A stretch of DNA of 64,000 nt from Streptomyces sp. ICC1 (GCF_003287935.1 NZ_CP030287.1:6351227-6415226), one strand, 5' to 3'; positions 15,125 to 24,671 are shown, numbered from the stretch's first letter. The notes: generated from the letters alone by a model not told the origin. A program made the numbers and translations.

Positions 15125-16456
15125 ATGACGGAGCAGAACGAGAAGCAGTCACTGGTCGGGGAGGAGTACGAGGTCGAGGTCGGCCCCGTCGCACACGGGG
15201 GCCACTGCATCGCCCGTACCGCCGAGGGCCGCGTCCTGTTCGTCCGCCACACCCTGCCCGGCGAGAAGATCATCGCCCGTGTGACGGAGGGCGACGCGGA
15301 CTCCCGCTTCCTGCGCGCCGACGCCGTCACCGTTCTGGACCCCTCCAAGGACCGCACCCCGGCCCCGTGCCCGTACGCCGGCCCCGGCAAGTGCGGCGGC
15401 TGCGACTGGCAGCACGCCAAGCCGGGCGCCCAGCGCCGGCTCAAGGGCGAGGTCGTCGCCGAGCAGCTGCTGCGGCTCGCCGGCCTCACCCCGGAGCAGG
15501 CGGGCTGGGACGGCACGGTCATGCCGGCCGAGGGCGACAAGGTGCCGGCCGGGCAGGTCCCGCAGTGGCGCACCCGCGTGCAGTTCGCCATCGACGAGGA
15601 CGGCCGCGTCGGCCTGCGCAAGCACCGCTCGCACGAGATCGAGCCGGTCGACCACTGCATGATCGCGGCGCCGGGCGTCAGCGAGCTCGGCATCGAGCAG
15701 CAGGACTGGCCCCAGATGGCCACCGTCGAGGCCATCGCCGCCACCGGCTCGGGCGACCGCCAGGTCGTCCTCACCCCCCGCCCGGGCGGCCGCCTCCCCC
15801 TGGTCGAGCTCGACAAGCCGGTCTCGGTCCTGCGCGTCGAGGAGAAGGACGGCGGGGTCCACCGCGTCCACGGCCGCCCCTTCGTGCGCGAGCGCGCGGA
15901 CGGCCGCACCTACCGCGTCGGCATGGGCGGCTTCTGGCAGGTCCACCCGCAGGCCGCGGACACCCTGATCAAGGCCGTCATGCAGGGCCTGATGCCGCGC
16001 AAGGGCGAGATGGCCCTCGACCTCTACTGCGGCGTCGGCATCTTCGCGGGCGCCCTCGCGGAGCGCCTCGGCGAAACCGGCGCGGTGCTGGGCATCGAGT
16101 CCACGAAGCGCGCGGTCGAGGACGCCCGGCACAACCTGACCGACTTCCCGCGGGTCCGCATCGAGCACGGCAAGGTCGAGGCGATCCTCCCGAAGACCGG
16201 CATCACCGAGTGCGACCTGGTCGTCCTCGACCCGCCCCGCGCGGGCGCCGGCAAGCAGACGGTCCGCCAGGTGGCCGGCCTCAACCCGCGCCGCATCGCC
16301 TACGTGGCGTGCGACCCGGCGGCCCTGGCCCGCGACCTCGGCTACTTCAAGGAGGCGGGCTACAAGGTCCGCACCCTGCGCGCCTTCGACCTCTTCCCGA
16401 TGACCCACCACGTGGAGTGCGTGGCGATCCTGGAGCGGGTGGCGAAGGACGCCTGA
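15125..16456 (+). CDS. TrmA/RlmD-family RNA m5U methyltransferase
   Basis: 443 aa. A TRAM domain (YEVEVGPVAHGGHCIARTAEGRVLF) is followed by a cysteine cluster CPYAGPGKCGGCDW that would hold an Fe-S cluster, then the SAM-dependent domain: LDLYCGVGIFAGALA (SAM loop), VVLDPPRAGAGK (motif IV) and YVACDPAALARDL with the catalytic Cys. The family makes 5-methyluridine in 23S rRNA or tRNA by a Michael-addition mechanism. The exact position modified cannot be read from sequence. Free-standing gene, ATG preceded by TTGGAG. Confidence 0.88.
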   Translation: MTEQNEKQSLVGEEYEVEVGPVAHGGHCIARTAEGRVLFVRHTLPGEKIIARVTEGDADSRFLRADAVTVLDPSKDRTPAPCPYAGPGKCGGCDWQHAKPGAQRRLKGEVVAEQLLRLAGLTPEQAGWDGTVMPAEGDKVPAGQVPQWRTRVQFAIDEDGRVGLRKHRSHEIEPVDHCMIAAPGVSELGIEQQDWPQMATVEAIAATGSGDRQVVLTPRPGGRLPLVELDKPVSVLRVEEKDGGVHRVHGRPFVRERADGRTYRVGMGGFWQVHPQAADTLIKAVMQGLMPRKGEMALDLYCGVGIFAGALAERLGETGAVLGIESTKRAVEDARHNLTDFPRVRIEHGKVEAILPKTGITECDLVVLDPPRAGAGKQTVRQVAGLNPRRIAYVACDPAALARDLGYFKEAGYKVRTLRAFDLFPMTHHVECVAILERVAKDA

Positions 16457-16580
16457 CCCCGCGCGGCCACGGCCGTACTGTCGGCGCCGCGGTCCGCTCT
16501 CGCGGGGGCCACGGTGCGGCTGCCGCGCGGCCACGGGCACCTGCGGCTGCTGTGCACTTCTCGCAGGCGCTGCCGCCGGC

Positions 16581-17594
16581 TCAACGCGCTCCCCAAGGGG
16601 CCGCCGTTTCCTTCGCCGGGCCGGCGGGGACGGTGACGGGCTGGGGCTGGAGCACGTCCTCGCCGTAGAGGTCTTGGACCCAGGCGGTCTGGTAGACGGT
16701 TTCGAGGTAGCGCTCGCCGAGGTCGGGGGCGATGGCGACCGCCGTCACCGGCTGTTCCTGTTGGGCCAGCCATTGCGTGGCGCCGTTGACGACGGTGCCG
16801 GTGGAACCGCCGAAGATGAAGCCGTGGCGGGCCAGTTGATGACACGTGCGGATCGTCTCGGCTTCGTTGACGTGCACCACGTCGTCGACGTAAGAGGTGT
16901 CGAGGAGCGGGGGGCGGATGCTGGTGCCGAGGCCGGGGATCATGCGGCGACCGGGCGTGTGTCCGAAGGTGGCGGAGCCTTCCACGTCGATCGCGACGAT
17001 GCGTACCGGGCGGTGCCAGGTGCGGAAGTAGCGGGCGCACCCCATCAGGGTCCCGGTGGTGCCGGCCCCGACGAAGAGGACATCGAGGTCGGGGAAGGCG
17101 CGGGCGATGGCCGGTGCGGTGGTGCGGTAGTGGGCGGTCTGGTTGTTGGGGTTCGTGTACTGGTTGAGCCATACGTAGCGGTCGTCGGAGGCGCACAGGG
17201 CGCGGACGTGGTCGATGCGGGCGCCGAGCAGGCCGCCGGTGGGGGAGGGCTCGGTGATGATGTGGATCTGGGTGCCGAGGGCTTCCAGGAGCAGCCGGGT
17301 CGCCAGGTTGCAGCGGGAGTCGGTCACGCACACGAACCGGTAGCCCTTGCTGGCCGCGATCATGCTCATCGCCACGCCGAGGTTGCCGGAGGATGATTCG
17401 ACCAGGATGGAGCCGGGGGTGAGCAGGCCGTCGCGTTCCGCGGCCTCGACCATTGCGGTCGCGGCTTTGAGTTTGATGGACCCCGCGAAGTTGAATCCTT
17501 CGCATTTGAGGAACAGCCGGTTCCCGGTGATCGCCTCGAGGTCGATGTAGAGGTCGTCCTGGATGAATGCCTGGGGCGTGGATATGACCGGCAC
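16581..17594 (-). CDS. SbnA-like PLP enzyme (2,3-diaminopropionate pathway)
   Basis: 337 aa from the GTG at 17594 (AGGGAGGT 4 bases upstream). It is a fold-II PLP enzyme of the cysteine synthase family: PLP-lysine K41 in AGSIKLKAA, ESSSGNLGVAMSMIAASKG for the substrate loop, GAGTTGTLMG for the phosphate cup and GGSTGTVVNGA near the C-terminus. SbnA condenses O-phosphoserine with glutamate to N-(2-amino-2-carboxyethyl)-glutamate, which SbnB then oxidises to L-2,3-diaminopropionate. No sbnB-like gene is present here. Divergent from the two synthetase genes, it probably supplies their monomer; a generic cysteine-synthase role is the alternative. Confidence 0.75.
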   Translation of the reverse strand: MPVISTPQAFIQDDLYIDLEAITGNRLFLKCEGFNFAGSIKLKAATAMVEAAERDGLLTPGSILVESSSGNLGVAMSMIAASKGYRFVCVTDSRCNLATRLLLEALGTQIHIITEPSPTGGLLGARIDHVRALCASDDRYVWLNQYTNPNNQTAHYRTTAPAIARAFPDLDVLFVGAGTTGTLMGCARYFRTWHRPVRIVAIDVEGSATFGHTPGRRMIPGLGTSIRPPLLDTSYVDDVVHVNEAETIRTCHQLARHGFIFGGSTGTVVNGATQWLAQQEQPVTAVAIAPDLGERYLETVYQTAWVQDLYGEDVLQPQPVTVPAGPAKETAAPWGAR

Positions 17595-18032
17595 GGTTAC
17601 CTCCCTGTCAGCGCTCACGGCGCCGTCTGGTGCCGCCGGCCCGTGTGGGGGCTGGGGCTGGGGGCGGCTCGGGGAAGACGTCGCCTGCTCCCACGTCTTC
17701 GGGACTCCTCCAGTACGCGGGCTGGCCGTGGTTCTGTCATGCCACCGAAAGTCGGGGCTTGACGCCGGCCGCCATCAGGGGTAGAGGCCGGGCGGCACGG
17801 CTCTCGGGTGACCGCCTGCGCCCGGCATGCCCGCAAGGCAGGGGGCGGCGGAGGCCGGCGCCGGCGGTCGCGTACCGCTGCGAATACGTGGTGTCAAGTC
17901 ACGACATTCAGCGGCGTGACGGATATGTCCCTGCCGGGCTTACTGGAGGGGTGGCATCGCGAATCCACCCCTTGAACGCTTGTGGTCTCGATGCCGAAAT
18001 GCACCTCCGGCAGCGGAATGCGAGGAGACCAC
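17595..18032. promoter_or_regulatory. Divergent intergenic region between sbnA-like and pls-like genes
   Basis: 438 bases, unusually long for this genome, with no convincing frame. The stretch 17880-17945 is AT-richer (TACGTGGTGTCAAGTCACG, GACGGATATGTCC) and is the likely promoter zone for the rightward genes. A GAGGAG ribosome site precedes the ATG at 18033. I see no strong palindrome. Confidence 0.35.
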
Positions 18033-20714
18033 ATGAAATCCGCCCATGCCTGGACGGCCGGCCCGCCCGGCACCTCGACGCCTTCCGGCAGTACGCCCGA
18101 AGACGGGCCGCGTGGCACGTCCGGCGGCCCGGCGGCCGAGACCGCGCGGCTCCTCGCGGAGGTGCTGGCCGATGTCGTGGGTGTGGAGCAGGTGCCGGTC
18201 GACAGCAACTTCTTCGATGATCTGGGCGCCGATTCGATGGTGATGGCCGGGTTCTGCGCCCGGGTCAGGAAGCGGGCGGACCTGCTGCCCGTATCGATGA
18301 AGGACGTCTACCGGCATCCCACGGTCAACAGCCTCGCCTCCGCGCTCACCCACGCCGCGCTCGAGGCCTCCGCGCCCACCCGCACCGCGCCCGCGGCCTC
18401 GGGGCCCGTGCCCGTCCAGCCGTCTGTCCGTCCGGCCGTCCCGGCATCCGCGCCGGCGTCCGCTTCGGCGCGCGGCGTGGGGGCGCGGGCGGGCACCGGG
18501 CAGTACCTGCTGTGCGGAATGCTGCAGTTCCTGGCGTTCCTCGGCTATTCCTACCTCGCCGCCCTGGCCACGGTCCGAGGCTTTGAGTGGGTCGGCGCCG
18601 GCGCCGGTGTGCTCGACGTCTACCTGCGCTCCGTACTGGTGGGCAGCGCGGGCTTCGCCGGCGTGTGCATGGTGCCGATCGTGGCGAAGTGGACCCTCAT
18701 CGGTCGTTTCACGCCCCGCGAGTTCCCCGTCTGGAGCCTCGGCTACGTACGCTGGTGGCTGGTCAAGACCTTGATCCGCGCAAGTCCGGTCCGCCTGTTC
18801 ATCGGGTCGCCGGTGTACGTGGCGTACCTCAGGGCGCTGGGCGTGAAGATCGGGCGCAACGTAGCGATCTTTTCCACGCACATCCCCGTCTGCACCGATC
18901 TGCTCACGATCGGTGACGGAACGGTGATCCGCAAGGATGTGTTCTTCTCCTGCTACCGGGCGCACGACGGTTTCATCCAGACCGGCCCCGTCACCCTCGG
19001 TAGCGACGTCCTCGTCAGCGAACAGACCGTCCTCGACATCAACACCTCGATGGGCGACCGGGCCCAGCTCGGGCACGCCTCCAGTCTGCACGCCGGTCAG
19101 ACCGTCCCCGCCGGCGAGCGCTGGCACGGGTCACCGGCCGAGCCCACCGGCACGAACTTCCGCACGGTCGGCGCCGTCGACTGCTCCACCGCCAGGAAGG
19201 TCCGCTACACCGCCGGGCAGCTCCTCGCCCTGCTGCTGGTCTATCTGCCGCTGGCCACGGGCGGCGTCACCGTGCTGCTGGCCGCACTGCCGCAGCTGAA
19301 CACGTCACCGCTTCGATCCGGGACTTCGGCGTTCACCAGCGGGACGTTCTATCTGGGTGCGCTGGCCGCGTCCTTCGTGCTGTTCTTCGGCGCCGCTCTC
19401 GCCGGGCTGGTCATCCAGGGCGTGGTGCCGCGCCTGCTCAACCTGGCGGTCAAGCCGGACACGGTCTATCCGCTCTACGGCTTCCACTACGGTCTGCAGC
19501 GGGCCATCGCCCTCCTGACCAACAGGAAGTTCTTCAGGGAGCTTTTCGGGGACAGCTCCGCGATCGTCCACTACCTGCGCTATCTCGGCTACGACTTGTC
19601 CCGTGTCACACAGACGGGTTCGAACTTCGGTATCGAAGTGAAGCACGACAGCCCGTTCTTGACCTCGGTGGGCAGCAAGACGATGGTCGCCGACGGCCTG
19701 TCGGTCATCAACGCCGAATTCTCCAGCACGTCATTCAGGCTGTCCCGGGTCTCGATCGGCGCCGGCAGTTTCCTCGGCAACCAGATCGCCTATCCCTCGC
19801 GGGCCATGACCGGTGACAACTGTCTGCTGGCGACGAAGGTGATGGTCCCGGTCGACGGAGAGGTACGGGAAAACGTGGGCCTGCTGGGCTCACCCCCCTT
19901 CGCCATTCCCCGCACGGTGATGCGGGACACCCGGTTCCAGGACCTGGAGAGCGGCAGCGAGCTGCGCCGGCGCCTGGCCGCCAAGAACCGGCACAACGCC
20001 GTCACGGCGGGGCTGTACCTGATGGCGCGGTGGATCCACGTCTTCGTCATGACCCTCCTCGGCCTGGCCGCCGCAACCCTCTACCCCTCGCTGGGCGCGT
20101 CGGCGTTCGCGCTGGCCGGTGTCCTCACACTGCTGTTCACCGTCGTCCACTTCGCGTTGATCGAACGGGCCACCACCGGGTTCAAGGCCCAGAAGCCGCT
20201 GTACTGCTCGATCTACGAGCAGTCGTTCTGGCGGCACGAGCGCTTCTGGAAGATGGCGTCGGTCCATTACGCGCAGGTCTTCGACGGGACCCCGTTCAAG
20301 AACGTCGTCTGGCGGCTGTTGGGCGCGCGGATCGGCAAGCGGGTCTTCGATGACGGCTGCGCCTTCCCGGAGCGGACCCTCGTCACCATCGGGGACGACT
20401 GCACGCTGAACGCCGGCACGGTGGTCCAGTGCCACTCGCAGGAGGACGGCGCCTTCAAGTCCGACCGCACCGCGATCGCAGACGGCTGCACCCTCGGTGT
20501 CGGCGCGTTCGTCCACTACGGCGTGACGCTGGCAGACCGCGTCCAGCTCGCCTGCGACTCCTTCCTCATGAAGGGCGAGCAGGTCCCGCAGCGGGCCCGG
20601 TGGGCAGGGAACCCGGCCCGGCAGCTTCCCGACGGCACCCCGCCCTCCGCAACGCCGCCGGCGTCCCCGTCCGGCGCCGTACCCCTCCACCCCGACCCGC
20701 TCGGCGGCATCTGA
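18033..20714 (+). CDS. Membrane Pls-like protein: carrier domain, TM helices and LbH condensation-like domains, no adenylation domain
   Basis: 893 aa. An N-terminal carrier domain (about 30-110) has the phosphopantetheine Ser S68 in DSNFFDDLGADSMVMAGF, the form typical of the Pls/PosA family. After a Pro/Ala linker come transmembrane pairs (about 160-225, 395-460, 670-710) separating three left-handed beta-helix-type domains with hexapeptide-like repeats (VKIGRNVAIFSTHIP, MTGDNCLLATKVMVPVDG, IGDDCTLNAGTVVQCHSQ). This is the C-terminal two-thirds of epsilon-poly-lysine synthetase, which links amino acids by isopeptide bonds at the membrane. Here the adenylation domain is missing and is presumably supplied by the next gene. 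Confidence 0.8.
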   Translation: MKSAHAWTAGPPGTSTPSGSTPEDGPRGTSGGPAAETARLLAEVLADVVGVEQVPVDSNFFDDLGADSMVMAGFCARVRKRADLLPVSMKDVYRHPTVNSLASALTHAALEASAPTRTAPAASGPVPVQPSVRPAVPASAPASASARGVGARAGTGQYLLCGMLQFLAFLGYSYLAALATVRGFEWVGAGAGVLDVYLRSVLVGSAGFAGVCMVPIVAKWTLIGRFTPREFPVWSLGYVRWWLVKTLIRASPVRLFIGSPVYVAYLRALGVKIGRNVAIFSTHIPVCTDLLTIGDGTVIRKDVFFSCYRAHDGFIQTGPVTLGSDVLVSEQTVLDINTSMGDRAQLGHASSLHAGQTVPAGERWHGSPAEPTGTNFRTVGAVDCSTARKVRYTAGQLLALLLVYLPLATGGVTVLLAALPQLNTSPLRSGTSAFTSGTFYLGALAASFVLFFGAALAGLVIQGVVPRLLNLAVKPDTVYPLYGFHYGLQRAIALLTNRKFFRELFGDSSAIVHYLRYLGYDLSRVTQTGSNFGIEVKHDSPFLTSVGSKTMVADGLSVINAEFSSTSFRLSRVSIGAGSFLGNQIAYPSRAMTGDNCLLATKVMVPVDGEVRENVGLLGSPPFAIPRTVMRDTRFQDLESGSELRRRLAAKNRHNAVTAGLYLMARWIHVFVMTLLGLAAATLYPSLGASAFALAGVLTLLFTVVHFALIERATTGFKAQKPLYCSIYEQSFWRHERFWKMASVHYAQVFDGTPFKNVVWRLLGARIGKRVFDDGCAFPERTLVTIGDDCTLNAGTVVQCHSQEDGAFKSDRTAIADGCTLGVGAFVHYGVTLADRVQLACDSFLMKGEQVPQRARWAGNPARQLPDGTPPSATPPASPSGAVPLHPDPLGGI

Positions 20715-20758
20715 CACCCCACCACATCGTCGGTACCAGCACAGGAGAGAGACCCCTC

Positions 20759-23311
20759 ATGGCACTCAACGCATCCACCAGCAGAGAGTTCTGGCACGGC
20801 GTCCTGGCCGCCGGCAGCGGCTTCACGCCCCTTCCGCGCTGGACCCGGGTGCCGGTGGCGGGCGTGGCCGAGTACGAGACGCCGGTCCCAGCCATCCAGG
20901 CGACAGCACTGCGCCGACTGGCAGAGGACCTGGCGGTACCGCTGGACTGCGTGCTGCTGACCGCCCACGCGAAGGTGCTGGCCGCGCTGAGCGGCGAACA
21001 GGAGGTCACCACCGGCTACGTCGCCGCCGTCGGCGGCCGGCCGCTGCCGTGCAGGCTGACGACCGGCCCCGGCTCATGGCGGACCCTGCTGCAGCACACC
21101 CGCCATGCCCTCGCGCAGGTGCTGGCCCACCAGGACTTCCCCGTCGAGGACCTCAAGCGCGAACTCGGCCTGGCCGAAGCGCTCTTCGAGACCGTGCTCG
21201 ATCCCACCGGCATCGGCCGTGACCTCCCCGGCGCCGACGGCGAGCCGGCCCCGGACGGCAGTGACCTGGCCGCGGACACGGCGCTGTGGACGGGCATCGC
21301 CCACCACGACGACGGCCGGCTGACGCTGCGGCTGCGCTACCGCACCGACATCCTCGACGCGGACTGCGCCGCCCGGATCGCCGGATACCACCTGACCGTG
21401 CTCGACCTGATCGCCGCTGACCCGGATGCCGATCACGCGGACCAGAGCCTGGTGTCGGCCGAGGAGCTCCGTTTCCAGCTCCACGGCCTCGCCGGGCCGC
21501 GCCGAGAGCTGCCCGAGCGCCGGGTGCACGAGCTGTTCGAGCAGCGCGTACGGCAGCACCCGGACGCCGTCGCCGCCCAGCAAGGCGACCGGAAGTGGAC
21601 CTACCAGGAGCTCAACGCCCGCGCCAACCGGCTGGCCCGCGCGCTGCGGTCCCGAGGACTGCACCGTGAAGGGGTGGTCGCGGTGGCAATGGAGAGGAAC
21701 TTGGACTGGCTGGCCGCGGTCCTGGCCGTCTTCAAAGCCGGCGGCGCGTACCTGCCCATCGAGCCGCACCTGCCGGCCGAACGCATCACAGCCATGCTGG
21801 CCCGTGCCGGATGCGGGCTCGTGATGACCGGGCCGACCGGCGCCACCACCCTCCAGCCGGCCCTCGCCTCCCAGCCCGCGGTCCAGACGCTGTTCGTCGA
21901 CACCGCCTACGGTCAGGAGCATTCCGGAACTGATCTCGGTATCGATGTCGCACCCGACCAGCTGGCCTACATCTACTTCACCTCCGGCTCGACGGGTGAG
22001 CCCAAGGGTGCGATGTGCGAACACCAGGGCATGCTCAACCACCTCTACGCCAAAATCGACGACCTCGAGATCGGCGAGGGGCAGGTGGTCGCCCAGATCG
22101 CGCCCCAGTGTTTCGACATCTCGCTGTGGCAGTTGCTCGCCCCCCTGCTGGTCGGCGGGCGGACGCTGCTGATCGAGCAGGAAGCGATCCTCGACGCCGC
22201 ACGGTTCGTCGACACCGTTGCCCACGGCAAGGTCACCGTGCTGCAGGTCGTCCCCTCCTACCTCGACGTCGTCGTGTCCCATCTCGAGCAGCACCCCCGG
22301 ACGCTGCCGGACCTGCGGTTCGTGTCGGTCACGGGTGAGGCGCTGAAGAGGGAACTCGCCCAGCGCTGGTTCACCGCCCAGCCCCACATCAAGCTCGTCA
22401 ACGCCTACGGGCTGACCGAGACCAGCGACGACACCAACCACGAGGTCATGGACCGCACACCGGACACCGACCGGGTCCCGCTGGGCAGGCCGGTCAACAA
22501 CGTGCACCTCTACGTCGTCGACGAGCACCTCAACCCGGTGCCGCTCGGAGCGCCCGGCGTGATCGCCTTCTCCGGGGTCTGCGTCGGCCGCGGCTACGTC
22601 AACGACCCCGAGCGCACCCGGCCGACGTACCTTGCCGACCCGCACCGTGAGGGCAGGCGCCTGTACCGCAGCGGCGACATCGGCCGCTGGCGGGCCGACG
22701 GCAAGCTGGAGTTCCTCGGCCGCCGCGACAACCAGGTCAAGATCCGCGGTTTCCGCATCGAGACCGGCGAGATCGAAAACACCCTGCTGCGAGCGCCCGG
22801 GGTCCGCGACAGCGCCGTGGTGGTCACCGAACGGCCCGACCACAGCACCCACCTGGTGGCGTTCTACACCGCCCCGCACCCGCTCGAAACCAGCATCCTG
22901 CTGGACCGGCTGGGCGCGTCACTGCCCGGGTACATGGTCCCCTCGGTCATCCACTGGCGGGAAAGCCTCCCGCTGACCGCCAACAGCAAGATCGACCGGA
23001 AGGCCCTGACGGCCCTGGCCGCGCGACTTCACGCCGCCGAGGACGAGGTCCCGGCGCCGAACACGCCCGCCGAACAGCGGCTGGCGGCCGCGTGGGCGAG
23101 CGTGCTCGGCATTGCGCAAGGCCGGATCGGCCGGCGCGACAACTTCTTCGACCGGGGCGGCACCTCCCTGTCGGCCGTAAGGCTCGCCATCACCCTGGAC
23201 CGCGCCGTGTCCCCGGCAGACGTCGTCCGCCACCCCGTCCTCACCGATCTGGCCCGGTTCCTGGACACCGCATCCCACCGGCTCCCCACCGCGCAGCCGC
23301 CCTCCCCCTGA
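20759..23311 (+). CDS. NRPS protein: partial C domain, adenylation, carrier
   Basis: 850 aa. Residues 1-220 resemble the C-terminal half of a condensation domain (VPLDCVLLTAHAKVLAALSG, HQDFPVEDL) without the HHxxxDG motif, so probably inactive. The adenylation domain (about 240-755) has YFTSGSTGEPKG, CFDISLWQLLAPLLVGG, NAYGLTETSDDTNHE, YRSGDIGRWRADG and LTANSKIDRKAL. The carrier domain has S803 in DRGGTSLSAVRL. There is no TE domain. The gene starts 44 bases after the Pls-like gene (AGGAGAGAG site), so one operon. The monomer is unassigned; diaminopropionate is suggested only by the SbnA neighbour. The gene ends right at the adapter-like sequence. Confidence 0.82.
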   Translation: MALNASTSREFWHGVLAAGSGFTPLPRWTRVPVAGVAEYETPVPAIQATALRRLAEDLAVPLDCVLLTAHAKVLAALSGEQEVTTGYVAAVGGRPLPCRLTTGPGSWRTLLQHTRHALAQVLAHQDFPVEDLKRELGLAEALFETVLDPTGIGRDLPGADGEPAPDGSDLAADTALWTGIAHHDDGRLTLRLRYRTDILDADCAARIAGYHLTVLDLIAADPDADHADQSLVSAEELRFQLHGLAGPRRELPERRVHELFEQRVRQHPDAVAAQQGDRKWTYQELNARANRLARALRSRGLHREGVVAVAMERNLDWLAAVLAVFKAGGAYLPIEPHLPAERITAMLARAGCGLVMTGPTGATTLQPALASQPAVQTLFVDTAYGQEHSGTDLGIDVAPDQLAYIYFTSGSTGEPKGAMCEHQGMLNHLYAKIDDLEIGEGQVVAQIAPQCFDISLWQLLAPLLVGGRTLLIEQEAILDAARFVDTVAHGKVTVLQVVPSYLDVVVSHLEQHPRTLPDLRFVSVTGEALKRELAQRWFTAQPHIKLVNAYGLTETSDDTNHEVMDRTPDTDRVPLGRPVNNVHLYVVDEHLNPVPLGAPGVIAFSGVCVGRGYVNDPERTRPTYLADPHREGRRLYRSGDIGRWRADGKLEFLGRRDNQVKIRGFRIETGEIENTLLRAPGVRDSAVVVTERPDHSTHLVAFYTAPHPLETSILLDRLGASLPGYMVPSVIHWRESLPLTANSKIDRKALTALAARLHAAEDEVPAPNTPAEQRLAAAWASVLGIAQGRIGRRDNFFDRGGTSLSAVRLAITLDRAVSPADVVRHPVLTDLARFLDTASHRLPTAQPPSP

Positions 23312-23312
23312 T

Positions 23313-23353
23313 CCGTCCCTTATACACATCTGACGCTGCCGACGATCTACTCT
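23313..23353. other. Illumina Nextera adapter sequence inside the assembly (probable misjoin)
   Basis: Positions 23313-23331 match the 19-base Tn5 mosaic end at 17 of 19 positions. 23332-23345 (GACGCTGCCGACGA) match the Nextera read-1 adapter tail exactly. 23346-23353 (TCTACTCT) is the reverse complement of i5 index AGAGTAGA. Such a run is not expected in a genome, and matching these three consecutive parts in order by chance is implausible. Genomic-looking sequence resumes at 23354. Either the junction is an assembly artefact or untrimmed adapter was retained at a contig end. In Streptomyces ackA normally follows pta, absent here. Confidence 0.92.
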
Positions 23354-23394
23354 TTCATCATCTCCGCCCCCACACAGAAGGAAAGACCCCCATC

Positions 23395-24609
23395 GTGACC
23401 GCATCGCGCGTACTCGTCCTCAACTCCGGCTCCTCGTCGGTGAAGTACCAGCTGCTCGACATGGCGGACGCCTCCCGCCTGGCGGTCGGCCTGGTGGAGC
23501 GCATCGGCGAGGAGACCTCGCGGCTCGTCCACGAGCCGCTGACCGGACCGGGCGCCGCCGGCGGCAAGCGCGAGCGGGTCGGGCCGATCGCGGACCACGA
23601 GGCCGCCCTCAAGGCCGTCGCGGCGGAGCTCGCCGCCGACGGGCTGGGCCTGGACTCCCCCGAACTCGCGGCCGTGGGCCACCGGGTGGTGCACGGCGGG
23701 ACCAAGTTCACCCACCCGACGCTGATCGACGACGCGGTGCTGGCCGAGATCCGCGGCCTGATCCCGCTCGCGCCGCTGCACAACCCGGCGAACGTGACCG
23801 GCATCGAGGTGGCGCGCACGCTGCGCCCGGACCTGCCGCAGGTGGCGGTCTTCGACACGGCCTTCCACTCGACGATGCCGGAGCACGTGGCCCGGTACGC
23901 GATCGACGCGGCGACGGCGGACAAGTACTCCATCCGGCGGTACGGGTTCCACGGCACCTCGCACGCCTACGTCGCCCGGGCCACGGCCGTCCTCCTCGGC
24001 AAGCCCGAGGAGGACGTGAACGTGATCGTGCTGCACCTGGGCAACGGCGCCTCGGCGTCGGCCGTCCACGGCGGGGTCTGCGTGGAGACCTCGATGGGCC
24101 TGACCCCGCTGGAGGGGCTGGTCATGGGCACGCGCTCGGGCGATCTGGACCCGGCGGTCGTCTTCCACCTGGCGCGCGCGGGCGGGCTGTCGATCGACGA
24201 GATCGACTCGCTGCTCAACAAGAAGAGCGGTCTGCTGGGTCTGTGCGGAGACAACGACATGCGCGAGGTGCAGCGGCGCGCCGAGCAGGGCGACGCCTCG
24301 GCGCGCCTGGCGCTGGCCTCGTACATCCACCGGCTGAAGAAGTACATCGGCGCCTACTCGGCCGTGCTGGGCCGGGTGGACGCGGTGGCCTTCACGGCGG
24401 GCGTCGGCGAGAACTCCTCCTCGATCCGGGAGATGGCCCTGGCCGGCCTGGAGGAGCTGGGCCTCGCGCTCGATCTGGAAGCCAACGCCGCGCGGTCCCC
24501 GGAGCCGCGGCTGGTCTCCGCGGAGTACGCGCGGGTGGCCGTCGCCGTGGTCCCGACGGACGAGGAACTGGAGATCGCCAGCCAGGCGTACGCGCTGGTT
24601 ACCGGTTAG
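23395..24609 (+). CDS. ackA: Acetate kinase
   Basis: 404 aa, standard length. It shows RVLVLNSGSSSVKYQLLD (N-terminal ATPase strand), GHRVVHGGTKFT, VAVFDTAFHSTMP, RRYGFHGTSHAYV and VMGTRSGDLDPAV. It interconverts acetyl phosphate + ADP and acetate + ATP. GTG start after AGAAGGAAAG. The gene lies 42 bases after the adapter-like sequence, so its apparent upstream neighbour is unreliable; pta would be expected there. pyk follows 62 bases downstream, a conserved Streptomyces order. Confidence 0.95.
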   Translation: MTASRVLVLNSGSSSVKYQLLDMADASRLAVGLVERIGEETSRLVHEPLTGPGAAGGKRERVGPIADHEAALKAVAAELAADGLGLDSPELAAVGHRVVHGGTKFTHPTLIDDAVLAEIRGLIPLAPLHNPANVTGIEVARTLRPDLPQVAVFDTAFHSTMPEHVARYAIDAATADKYSIRRYGFHGTSHAYVARATAVLLGKPEEDVNVIVLHLGNGASASAVHGGVCVETSMGLTPLEGLVMGTRSGDLDPAVVFHLARAGGLSIDEIDSLLNKKSGLLGLCGDNDMREVQRRAEQGDASARLALASYIHRLKKYIGAYSAVLGRVDAVAFTAGVGENSSSIREMALAGLEELGLALDLEANAARSPEPRLVSAEYARVAVAVVPTDEELEIASQAYALVTG

Positions 24610-24671
24610 TCACTTGGACTTTCCACCAGACGGAATATTCCGCTACGAAACAAACCGATAGGATCCGCTCC

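Noticed and set aside
18033..20714. Stand-alone acetyltransferase or serine O-acetyltransferase because of hexapeptide repeats
   Set aside because: The N-terminal carrier domain and alternating membrane segments fit the Pls/PosA family far better.
23354..24609. ackA as the last gene of the NRPS operon
   Set aside because: An adapter-like sequence separates the two, and ackA-pyk is a normal housekeeping pair; apparent adjacency is not reliable.
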